Assembly: GCA_946618265.1 (NCBI GenBank)
Contig: CAMOLA010000009.1
Location: forward strand, 1 to 43,764
Direction: 5' to 3'
Length of the DNA stretch: 43,764 bases
Origin: an uncultured Eggerthellaceae bacterium
GTDB taxonomy: Bacteria > Actinomycetota > Coriobacteriia > Coriobacteriales > Eggerthellaceae
Position 1 is the first letter of the stretch; each line of letters starts with the position of its first letter. Both the position numbers and the translations under genes were made by a program. Below the pieces are notes generated by a model. It saw nothing but the letters and a program-made list of their open reading frames with translations. It ran no database searches and had not been told where the DNA came from. Below, in pieces: positions 26,401 through 33,233 of the stretch.

Positions 26401-27482
26401 GAAGCGGCAAGGGCCGCCTCCTGCGACGCTATACTCGCGATCTTGTCGTGCATGTCCAGGAGCGTCTGCCGGCCCGGAATCCCGCTTGGGTACTTGTCGG
26501 CGATGGCCCGCCTGCTTTCCGCAGCCGACCTGGCCGCCGATTGAGCTTCGGCCGCCTCCTTCTCGAGCCGAGCGTGCTCGGCGATGCTCTGCCGCACCTC
26601 GTTCACCGCATCTGGGGTCGGCACCTTACCGGCTCCATCCGACGCCGCCTCATCGTAGGCAGCCTTGGCGTCGTCGCGCCTTTGCCTCAGCTGGGCACCC
26701 ACCTTCAGGAGCGCTTGTTCCTGCTGCACAGCCGCCTGGTCTTTCTCAGCGAGCGCCTGAGCCTCGGCAATGCGCTCGTCGATCGTCGCGATCGAGGATG
26801 CGTAGCCGGCGATCTCGGCCCCCATCCGGCGCAGCTCGGCGATGCGACCGTCGGCCTTCGCATCCTCTTCTACGAGCTTTGCGATGTCCTTGGACACGTC
26901 GGCTATAGCGCCCCTGTTCCCGATTTTCTTGTAGAACTTGCGCCGTTCCTCGAGTTTCGCCTGCGCCTTTTCGAAGCCGGCCACGTCGTCGGCCTCGTTC
27001 ACGAGCGAGTTCAGTCGGTTTCTCAATCCCGCGGTCGACCCGTCGAACCCGAACCCGTTCTGCACGACGAACACGCTCTTCTGGAAGGCGTTGGCGTCGA
27101 GCCCGAAAAGCCATTCGCCCACGTCTTCGCCCGTTTCCGACAGGGCGGACTTGCCCGTGTCGATGTCCACGATCTTGAAGGTGTCCTTCGCGCCCGTCGC
27201 GCCGAACGTGCGCAGCACCCGATATTCGCGACCACCAGCCTCGAAGTCGAGCGATCCGCCATACTTGCCTCCCTGCCAGGGCTTGTAGCGCAGCCGCTCG
27301 TTTTCGGCCACGTTACGCACGCGCTTGCCCTCGAATCCGTAGAGCATGGCCTTGACGAAGGCCGCGAGCGTCGTCTTGCCCCAACCGTTCGCCTGCATGA
27401 TCACGTTAAGGCCGTCGTTGAACGTCAAGTCGTAGTCGTGGAAGGCGCCGAAATTGTCGATATGGCATCCGAGAAGCTTCAT
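23406..27482 (-). CDS. YhaN/SbcC-like ABC ATPase with membrane-type hairpin and C-terminal extension
   Basis: The product is 1358 aa. MKLLGCHIDNFGAFHDYDLTF and Walker A ANGWGKTTL (about 31-39) start an SbcC/Rad50/YhaN-type head. Long Ala/Glu-rich coiled coils fill most of the protein. Two hydrophobic helices at about 555-607 interrupt them in place of a zinc hook, as I recall for YhaN-like proteins. The second half of the head has an unusual signature YSTGYQDLLDICFRMALI and Walker B/D-loop FLIMDDPFTSLDEEK (about 1150-1163). An extra C-terminal domain of about 160 residues ends in DDFGF. The ATG overlaps the stop of the SbcD-like gene by 4 nt. I infer a DNA-end or damage-sensing ATPase tethered to the membrane. 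Confidence 0.9.
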   Translation of the reverse strand: MKLLGCHIDNFGAFHDYDLTFNDGLNVIMQANGWGKTTLAAFVKAMLYGFEGKRVRNVAENERLRYKPWQGGKYGGSLDFEAGGREYRVLRTFGATGAKDTFKIVDIDTGKSALSETGEDVGEWLFGLDANAFQKSVFVVQNGFGFDGSTAGLRNRLNSLVNEADDVAGFEKAQAKLEERRKFYKKIGNRGAIADVSKDIAKLVEEDAKADGRIAELRRMGAEIAGYASSIATIDERIAEAQALAEKDQAAVQQEQALLKVGAQLRQRRDDAKAAYDEAASDGAGKVPTPDAVNEVRQSIAEHARLEKEAAEAQSAARSAAESRRAIADKYPSGIPGRQTLLDMHDKIASIASQEAALAASEPDIDEGFERLRAVVAADPGLVERSGEAMAKLDETIAAIADGHGAESELASARAQWGEKRKRLARLADESREKTAAVPADAVEQAGSLRKDARDLREASAGITKAEARCEALESQLTEERAKLDALPGGQCSDASDVEALEAAAEAAGNVADIANRARSKRDAQAAKLPALQREMEAAQAKVDEQRVAAAQAKPGSPAPAIACFAIAAVAIIIGVAMGPAGPASFGLYGMGAALAIAGAVLLSKRKPAAPAEPDAGALRAAADAKEAYESAKAEVERAEGELASAEADAHEAAAKLAALVGKLFPGEVFDDATIAAQVPVLKQRMTARGVQEKKVANAGEKLDAANAELAEARRWADAIAARYAEVPGDAYDEKASAMEARAAELAALEKDAAGAKQRMLVAMAEEMGVDAGSVDGRSMQAFLTTLQQEEPPEASKLAAKAQASNEKAGAYASELNGLLGSFGLAAVGVDDLAVGVERLVKAIDAYREGAARAQAAKQKASAQQSALAIAKAEVSSWASNVGALGAEALTDEWFAGIDADIAADEKAAWEEKRAKEKAEAAQRAASNLRAQMGSFFAGYGVEKPEDMATELDALAKRASAIADLKKAAELAETELASWLAENRQVVGAASARVKDPQAQSDASRQLGFLRQQRDTLMSDKAQREEQRNAILESLEGRLAVQQELELLSKKKQAATANLFTIQKTSELLRRAREGLDGRYLGDLADRFGDYANAWLEGEEIEAAVDSDFGVALYDGDSAHDVAGYSTGYQDLLDICFRMALIDTVFQAEPPFLIMDDPFTSLDEEKIRRAFLLLETLASRYQVIYFTCHPSRMEAGEAVEGNAAFVLPEQHARRELPRARAKREAEERAKAQAELVASYVVAPVTGGRASIAPVGRRSISSNLFNVEFAVDDATGTRDNSFEVHFIDEKGRVLCDRQTVEVMGGRTVPDKVRFSLATRDDSGDAYDMIIHEDGREPAELAARIPYKAEVSFASDDFGF

Positions 27483-28462
27483 TCCGCCAGCTCCTTCCCG
27501 TTGAGCACATTCCAGCCGCAGCGCAGGATGCGCGTCTTCTCCGTCTCGCTCAGGGAGTCGTCGCCGCTCGCTTGCCGCACGAACTCGGCAAGAAGGGAAA
27601 CGTCCGTCTCGAGATCCGCAACGTCTATGTCGAGCGCGCACCCGTCCACCACCTCGACGTAGAAGAAGTACTGTTCCAATTGCGCGGCCAGATCGGATGT
27701 GTTGATGTACACGTCCAGCGGGATACGACCCCGGAGCTCGATGCGCAGGCAGGCATCACGGTTCACGTCCTTGACCGCCTCGCCGACGGTGGTCACCAAT
27801 TCGCGTGAGCTCTCCAGCCCGGCAAGTTCCACTTCACGTACGACGAAGGGATGAACCGACACCTCCACCCATTCGCCGACGACGCCGCTGTCTTCGAAAT
27901 CGACGATCAAGTATCCGCCCTTTAGCTTTTCCCCAAAGCCGGAGGGGCCGAGGGGGCCCAAGCGCACGAACTCACGGCCGTCGTTCAGCGACACGCCGAT
28001 ATCGTTTCCATTCCTCATTATGACAACGCGCCCGTTCGGTCGCGCGATCTCGACAATATCCTCGAGGCCGGAACCCTCCACAACGGGAACCGACAAACCC
28101 AGCCCTTCAAAGATTATCTCGCGCCCGCTTTCTCCGACGTACTCGATCGTGGTCACGCCCTCGACTTCTGGGATGCGATCGGCGGCATCTTCTAGCTCCC
28201 CGGCAACCGGCACGTAGTACACGGGAATATCATGACACCCCACTTCCTCGAGCGTCTCAACGAGCAGGCTCTGGGCAATGAAGCCTTTAGCGAACAGGCC
28301 GCCCGCCATTATGCAGGCATCAACACCTCGCGCTTTAGCATCACTCAACGCCACAGCAAGAGCTTCGATCTTGTCCCCTTGCCACCTCGCGACCTTGCTT
28401 GAAGCCAAATCGATAGCAGGCAGTCCACCTACGTCGAGGTTTGCGCATATCATCAGCCTCAA
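27479..28462 (-). CDS. SbcD/YhaO-like metallophosphoesterase homologue lacking metal ligands
   Basis: The product is 327 aa if started at TTG 28462, which has a perfect AGGAGG 6 nt upstream; a GTG at 28483 would place the SD inside the gene. The fold order matches SbcD: LRLMICANLDVGG where active enzymes have S-D-x-H-x-G, ARGVDACIMAGGLF where they have GD(L)F, and IPVYYVPVAGELED where they have GNHD. The Asp, His, Asp and Asn-His ligands are therefore replaced. A C-terminal capping-like region follows (VSVHPFVVREVELAGLESSR). It overlaps the SbcC-like ATPase gene, as SbcD does with SbcC. I infer a non-catalytic partner or regulator of that ATPase rather than a nuclease. Confidence 0.8.
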   Translation of the reverse strand: MRLMICANLDVGGLPAIDLASSKVARWQGDKIEALAVALSDAKARGVDACIMAGGLFAKGFIAQSLLVETLEEVGCHDIPVYYVPVAGELEDAADRIPEVEGVTTIEYVGESGREIIFEGLGLSVPVVEGSGLEDIVEIARPNGRVVIMRNGNDIGVSLNDGREFVRLGPLGPSGFGEKLKGGYLIVDFEDSGVVGEWVEVSVHPFVVREVELAGLESSRELVTTVGEAVKDVNRDACLRIELRGRIPLDVYINTSDLAAQLEQYFFYVEVVDGCALDIDVADLETDVSLLAEFVRQASGDDSLSETEKTRILRCGWNVLNGKELAE

Positions 28463-28493
28463 TTTCCACCTCCTCGTTGGCACCTACTCTATT

Positions 28494-28562
28494 TCGCAAA
28501 ATCACATTCGCTTTACTGGCTTTTGTCAACCGAAAAACTGCACAGGTTTTCGGTTGACAAAA
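28494..28562 (-). promoter_or_regulatory. Promoter with perfect 16-bp dyad operator for the SbcD/SbcC/BrxL operon
   Basis: On the minus strand TTGACA (28529-28524) and TGTGAT (28506-28501) are 17 nt apart, with a start near 28494 and a 30-nt leader to the TTG at 28462. TTTTGTCAACCGAAAA (28521-28536) and its exact inverse (28547-28562) are separated by 10 nt, so the -35 lies inside one arm; the other arm offers a mirror-image TTGACA on the plus strand. A dimeric repressor site is the simplest reading; the stem could also form in RNA from the opposite strand. Confidence 0.65.
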
Positions 28563-28570
28563 GTAATTCT

Positions 28571-28872
28571 TTAGAAACCGAAATCGTCCATGGGCGCAAA
28601 GGCAACATCTATCGCGAATTCCTCCCCCCCCAGGTGATCTGCTTGGCAGCTTGCTCGCAGCAAGCAAGATAGTACGTCTCCTTTGAGCTGTATTGCCACC
28701 CTGCCTTCAGACTGAACTGTGAGCGCATCACACGCGCGGTCTCGTCGGCGTCGACATATGCCTCATTTCGCCTGAAACCCTTTCGTTGAAAGAGAGAACG
28801 ACGATATGCGAGGACCCCAAAACGGCCAATAAAGCAATTGGAGACGCAATGTGCGCGGAGCGAAACGCACAA
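28571..28872 (-). pseudogene. Relic of a protein ending in the same DDFGF tail as the SbcC-like ATPase
   Basis: On the minus strand, a protein-like frame (28872 to about 28632) reads ...SSKETYYLACCEQAAKQITW up to a run of about eight G. Shifting one frame there gives GGEEFAIDVAFAPMDDFGF and a TAA at 28571-28573. That tail mirrors the AEVSFASDDFGF end of the SbcC-like ATPase at 23406. I read it as the frameshifted 3' remnant of an upstream gene of the same operon type. No intact start or known domain is visible, and chance cannot be excluded. Confidence 0.35.
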
Positions 28873-29012
28873 CGCAAGTTGATCGCGAATGCCCGACAGC
28901 GCAAACGCTCGGATGATTCACGGGGTAAGCTACGTTGATCGAATGTTTACAACCACTAATGGATTCGGTGTAAGTTTCAAATCCGCCAGATCAGCAGATC
29001 GATATAATTCGC
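28873..29012. other. Upstream region of the radical SAM operon
   Basis: No gene is seen between the relic and the radical SAM gene. The only signal is a TATAAT at 29003-29008. Confidence 0.4.
29003..29008 (+). promoter_or_regulatory. -10 element abutting the radical SAM start codon
   Basis: TATAAT ends 4 nt before the ATG at 29013, so transcription from it would begin at or just after that codon. No matching -35 is obvious. Either the mRNA is leaderless or the true start is a downstream GTG at 29055. Confidence 0.4.
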
Positions 29013-30953
29013 ATGCAGTCAAATTTGGATATTCGGGAGCAACAGCGAAGCAGCGTGAACAATTATACGGACATCATCAAACCCGACTCTGTTATCGGGA
29101 TCATAGATGCTGACCTATTAGACGGCGGCACTCGCCATCCCAATCTCGCATTGATGAAAATTTCCGGGTATTGTAAAGAACTTGGATGCTACGTATCGCT
29201 CATTCGCGATTACGATGAGATACCGGAATACGACATCGTGTTCGTATCTCGAGTCTTCACTTTCACAAACGTTCCTGAATACATTACAGAAATGGACAAC
29301 GTTTACTGCGGGGGAACCGGCTTCTACGCTGACGGAGGACAAGATCTTCCAGACATCATCGAACATCATATGCCTGACTACGATTTGTACAAGGAATACG
29401 TGGAAGAAAAGATCGAAAGCGGTAGGAGCCGCGCATGGTTCGCCGACTATTTGGATTACTCTATCGGATTTACAACTCGCGGATGTTTCCGAAAATGCAG
29501 CTTTTGCGTAAACAAAAAATATGATCATGCATTCAAACATTCCCCGATCAGCGAGTTCCTCGACGAAGATAGACCGCGCATTTATCTGTGGGACGATAAT
29601 TTCCTTGCTTGCCAAGGTTGGGATGAAATACTGGATGAGCTCATCGCGACCGGGAAGCCCTTTCAATTCAGGCAGGGATTAGATGTCAGGCTCCTTAACG
29701 CAAAGCGCGCCGAGAAGCTTGCTCACGTGCGCTATTGCGGCGATTTCATTTTCGCTTTCGACCATATCGAAGACCGTGACCTGATAGAGAAGCGGTTGTC
29801 CCTGTGGCGCTCCTATACAGATCGCGGTACGCGACTGTACGTGCTGTGCGCGTTCGACTCGCAGGACGAGCGCGATATCGAGAATACTTTCGAACGCATA
29901 AAGATATTAATGCGGTTTGGCTGCTTGCCTTATATCATGCGATACGAATCGTACAAAAAGAGCCGGTGGCGATCGCTCTATGTGAACATAGCGCGCTGGT
30001 GCAATCAGCCGCAGTTCTTCAAGAAGATGTCTTTCCGGCAATTCTGCGAAGCCAACCAGGCGTACCACAAGACCGAGGGAACTTACTGCTCCGCATACGC
30101 GTCAATGCTCGATTTCGAGGAGGCGTTCCCCGAGTTGGCAGAACGGTATTTCGATTTGAGATACGAGGACGAGAACATGATGTACCGATACGGGAGACCC
30201 GCCCTGGTGAAACCCGCAAAGGAATGCGACGAAGTGCAGGGCGCGGCGTGGCGGGCGCTGCGAGGTGGCGGAGAAGCCGAAAGCATCCTGATGGATTATT
30301 TTGACAAACATCTCGACACCGTTTGGCTGAGCATCAATTGCCCGGAAACATGCGAGGCTGATGCGCGAAAGCTTTTCACGATACTCAACGATGCTAGCGT
30401 CGAAGACGTTTTCCGCATCATTAGGCTGCATTCAATCGAAGAGCCCATATCGCCTGAAAATATTCCTCAATTCAGCAAAATAGACGATGCTGCGAATGTT
30501 TCCGGTTGGCTATATGCGCTGGACGAATTCCTGACATATAAGGACCTCGGGATATACCTCTACCCCGATAACAGAAAGAGCGATGGCGCGAATCAGAAAT
30601 ACGGAGAGAATCACGGGAAATTGGCAGCTCTCTTGGATATTGCGTCAGTAGAGCGCCAGGGCGGTAAAGCGGGATGCTCCAAGGCCCCCTTTACTGGGTT
30701 ATTCCATTGCCTAGACGACAACGCAAAACGCGAGATGATGGCGAAATTGGCTTTCAGGATCCCCGTCATCCGAAACGTGTTGTTCGATGCTCAGGACCGA
30801 ACTGTAGCCGTTTCGGATTACCTTCAGATGCTTTCCGAGAGCACCATAAAGAGACGGCTTCCGAATATAATGTCCTTATTCCAATTGTTACGAGAAAACT
30901 GCAACGATGGGAAATCAGAACTAAAGGCGGCGCTAGACAATGTGAGGCGATGA
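29013..30953 (+). CDS. Radical SAM protein with N-terminal B12-binding-like domain
   Basis: The product is 646 aa. The N-terminal 145 residues form a Rossmann-like module (SVIGIIDADLLDGGTRHPNL; YDIVFVSRVFTFT) as in cobalamin-binding-type radical SAM enzymes. The iron-sulphur motif CFRKCSFC (CxxxCxxC, about residues 158-165) follows TTRG. The TIM-barrel segments include IYLWDDNFLAC and FQFRQGLDVRLL. The C-terminal 250 residues are helical and not recognised. Genes downstream overlap stepwise (PLD helicase, 57-aa, DndD-like, 152-aa), so it is the first gene of that operon. The chemistry is unknown; modification of nucleic acid or of a partner is an inference from context. No ribosome site precedes the ATG. 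Confidence 0.85.
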   Translation: MQSNLDIREQQRSSVNNYTDIIKPDSVIGIIDADLLDGGTRHPNLALMKISGYCKELGCYVSLIRDYDEIPEYDIVFVSRVFTFTNVPEYITEMDNVYCGGTGFYADGGQDLPDIIEHHMPDYDLYKEYVEEKIESGRSRAWFADYLDYSIGFTTRGCFRKCSFCVNKKYDHAFKHSPISEFLDEDRPRIYLWDDNFLACQGWDEILDELIATGKPFQFRQGLDVRLLNAKRAEKLAHVRYCGDFIFAFDHIEDRDLIEKRLSLWRSYTDRGTRLYVLCAFDSQDERDIENTFERIKILMRFGCLPYIMRYESYKKSRWRSLYVNIARWCNQPQFFKKMSFRQFCEANQAYHKTEGTYCSAYASMLDFEEAFPELAERYFDLRYEDENMMYRYGRPALVKPAKECDEVQGAAWRALRGGGEAESILMDYFDKHLDTVWLSINCPETCEADARKLFTILNDASVEDVFRIIRLHSIEEPISPENIPQFSKIDDAANVSGWLYALDEFLTYKDLGIYLYPDNRKSDGANQKYGENHGKLAALLDIASVERQGGKAGCSKAPFTGLFHCLDDNAKREMMAKLAFRIPVIRNVLFDAQDRTVAVSDYLQMLSESTIKRRLPNIMSLFQLLRENCNDGKSELKAALDNVRR

Positions 30954-33070
30954 GGTTGAGCCTGCGCGATTTGAGCTTGAAGCCTGCGTACGAAACGCTA
31001 AAGGAAGATCCGGTGCAGGAGTTTTACATTCCCGCACTTAAAGAGGCGGTTGGTTACGACAGGATAGCAGGCTTCTTTTCATCGACCAGTTTGGCACTCG
31101 CCGCACGCGGCGTGCTGGGGCTTATAGAAAACGGCGGAAATATGCGTCTCATCGTCAGCCCCAACCTTTCAGCAGACGATCTGGAAGCTATCAGAAAGTC
31201 AACGTCAGACCCTCAGGCTTACATCGAATCAGCGATGATTCGCGACCTCGATGATCTTGGCGAAACCCTGCGAGACAATCACGTCCGCGCGTTGGGTTGG
31301 ATGCTCGCGAACGGACTGCTCGAGATGAAGATAGCGTGCGTTGTCAACGAAGACTCCGAAACGACTGGCGCGCTGTTCCATCAGAAAGTGGGGATACTGA
31401 GAGACGCCGATGGAAATGCGGTTACATTTAGCGGCTCCATAAACGAGACTGCTTCGGGCTGGCTGAGCAACGCCGAAGAATTCAAGGTTTTCAACAGCTG
31501 GACCGAAGGGCATTCGGACTTCCTGTGTTCCGATATAGCCAAGTTCGAGGAATTCTGGAACGGCGAAAGGGCATATGCGCAGGTCTACAATCCCAGCGAG
31601 GCATTTGAAGCCCATATCATGCGTCTCGGCGAAAACTTCAAGCGCGAAACGGTGAAGCTGAAGGAGTACGTCAAAGAACGAAAGCGCGAAGAGGCTGTCG
31701 ACTCGATATCGTTGTTCCCATATCAGGCGGATGCCGTTGAGAAATGGGAACGTTGCGGTAGGCGTATGCTTTTTGAGATGGCAACCGGAACTGGTAAGAC
31801 AAGGACCGCGATTGCTTGCGCTAACATAGCTAAAGCGACAGAGAAGCGTTTCGTCTGCATTGTGGCGGCGCCCGAGATTACGCTTGCGAGGCAATGGGAG
31901 GGGGAATTCAGCGCACTTGGCGTAACATTCGACCAAGTTGTCTTCGCAGATGGCTCCTCTGGCGGTAGAAAAGCGTGGGAGCCAAATATTAAGAGGTCGC
32001 TTTCCCGAATTAGGTCGGGAGTGGATTCAACGTTGCTGGTTATGGTCACCCATGCCACGGCATGCAAGGAAGCCTTCACGGAGCTGTTCGCTACCCTGTC
32101 TTCGTCTGTCAAGATATGTTTCATTGGAGATGAGGTCCACGGGCTCGGCGCGAGGAAGCAACGGTACGCACTCATTGAAAGATACGATTACCGCATTGGG
32201 CTGAGCGCCACCCCAAGCAGATGGTTCGACGAAGAGGGAACCGCCATAGTCGTGGGGTATTTTAACGACGAGGTTTTCGAATTCAGCATCAGGGACGCGC
32301 AGAGGACGATAAGGCCCGGTACGAACCACGCATTTCTGACACCGTACGTGTACACGCCCCTCTACGTGTGCCTCGACGACGAGGAAATGGAACAGTACAT
32401 ACAGCTGACCGAGCGAATATCGAAGCTCTCGCATTCTGATGATGACGACGCCAAGGATCTCGTCGAACGTCTGATGATGAAGAGGGCTGACATCACCAAA
32501 AACGCAGCGTCGAAGATGGAGGCGTTCTGCGATCTGATCGAACAAGAAGAGTACGTAGACAAGACACTCATTTTCACATCACCCCAGCAAATAGAAGAAA
32601 CGTTGCGTTTGCTTGCCGAGCGCAGGATTAGTGCGCATCCCTTCACTCAGGCTCAAGGCACGCGTAAGCTAGCTGAATACGGAGGTAAGAGCGAGCGCGA
32701 ATACCTTATAGAACAGTTTAAACAAGGCGGATATCAGGCACTCGTGGCGATATCCTGCCTCGATGAAGGAATCGATATTCCCGCGGCCGATACTGCGATT
32801 CTTTTGGCGAACAGCACGAACCCACGCGAATACATACAGAGAATCGGACGCGTCATCCGATATTACGAGGGCAAGGAAGAAGCGTATATCTACGACTTTG
32901 TCGTAGAGCCGGACTGGAGCCGGATTCATGATCCGGAAGTCCTTGCACTTGAGACCCGATTGTTCGAAAAAGAGCTACAACGAGTGGCGGAAATGGCCGA
33001 TAATGCAATAAACAGTGTTGAAGTACTGCAGCAGACTAACAAGCGGTTAGAGGTACTCTATGGCATTTAA
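30950..33070 (+). CDS. PLD nuclease-DEAD/DEAH helicase fusion
   Basis: The product is 706 aa. The start ATG overlaps the radical SAM stop as ATGA. An N-terminal phospholipase-D-type nuclease domain (about 20-210) carries FHQKVGIL and FSGSINETASGW, the single HxK...N/E motif of PLD helicases. Superfamily 2 helicase motifs follow: ATGTGKTRT (about 279-287), DEVH (about 395-398), LSATPSRW, and QRIGRVIRYYEG (about 629-640). It should bind and unwind or translocate nucleic acid and cut it with the PLD domain. Similar fusions occur in several anti-phage systems; this one is coupled to a DndD-like ATPase. No C-terminal recognition domain is evident. Confidence 0.92.
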   Translation: MRLSLRDLSLKPAYETLKEDPVQEFYIPALKEAVGYDRIAGFFSSTSLALAARGVLGLIENGGNMRLIVSPNLSADDLEAIRKSTSDPQAYIESAMIRDLDDLGETLRDNHVRALGWMLANGLLEMKIACVVNEDSETTGALFHQKVGILRDADGNAVTFSGSINETASGWLSNAEEFKVFNSWTEGHSDFLCSDIAKFEEFWNGERAYAQVYNPSEAFEAHIMRLGENFKRETVKLKEYVKERKREEAVDSISLFPYQADAVEKWERCGRRMLFEMATGTGKTRTAIACANIAKATEKRFVCIVAAPEITLARQWEGEFSALGVTFDQVVFADGSSGGRKAWEPNIKRSLSRIRSGVDSTLLVMVTHATACKEAFTELFATLSSSVKICFIGDEVHGLGARKQRYALIERYDYRIGLSATPSRWFDEEGTAIVVGYFNDEVFEFSIRDAQRTIRPGTNHAFLTPYVYTPLYVCLDDEEMEQYIQLTERISKLSHSDDDDAKDLVERLMMKRADITKNAASKMEAFCDLIEQEEYVDKTLIFTSPQQIEETLRLLAERRISAHPFTQAQGTRKLAEYGGKSEREYLIEQFKQGGYQALVAISCLDEGIDIPAADTAILLANSTNPREYIQRIGRVIRYYEGKEEAYIYDFVVEPDWSRIHDPEVLALETRLFEKELQRVAEMADNAINSVEVLQQTNKRLEVLYGI

Positions 33071-33233
33071 CAAGCGAATCATGGACAAGATTGAAAAAGC
33101 CTGCGAGGGCAATGAGGCCATGCTCGGGTACATGCACGATATCATCATGCACGAAATGAGCGGCGCCAAGCAGTACACAAAAGAATACGAGCGAATCCTC
33201 AAAGAGCATGCGAAAGAAGAAGAGGGCCGATAA
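33060..33233 (+). CDS. Small helical protein, 57 aa
   Basis: This short gene overlaps the helicase gene by 11 nt and shares one base with the DndD-like start (TAATG). AGAGGT lies 6 nt before its ATG. The product begins MAFNKRIMDKIEKACEGNEA, then has Met/His-rich helix MLGYMHDIIMHEMSG and a Lys/Glu tail. It has no family I recognise. The nested overlaps on both sides argue strongly that it is translated and stoichiometrically linked to its neighbours, perhaps as a small subunit of the ATPase or helicase. Confidence 0.8.
   Translation: MAFNKRIMDKIEKACEGNEAMLGYMHDIIMHEMSGAKQYTKEYERILKEHAKEEEGR

Noticed and set aside
26055..27662. A 535-codon plus-strand frame opposite the SbcC-like ATPase, and similar ones at 23493-24704
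   Set aside because: They have antisense shadow composition and no ribosome site, and they overlap clear Walker motifs on the other strand.
19840..28462. A standard BREX locus
   Set aside because: Only BrxL is recognisable; PglZ, BrxC, BrxA, BrxB and a methylase are absent from the whole window.
28521..28562. The 16-bp inverted repeat as a simple terminator
   Set aside because: It overlaps a good TTGACA-17-TGTGAT promoter just upstream of an operon, so an operator is more likely; the flanking genes do not need a terminator at that point except for the relic.
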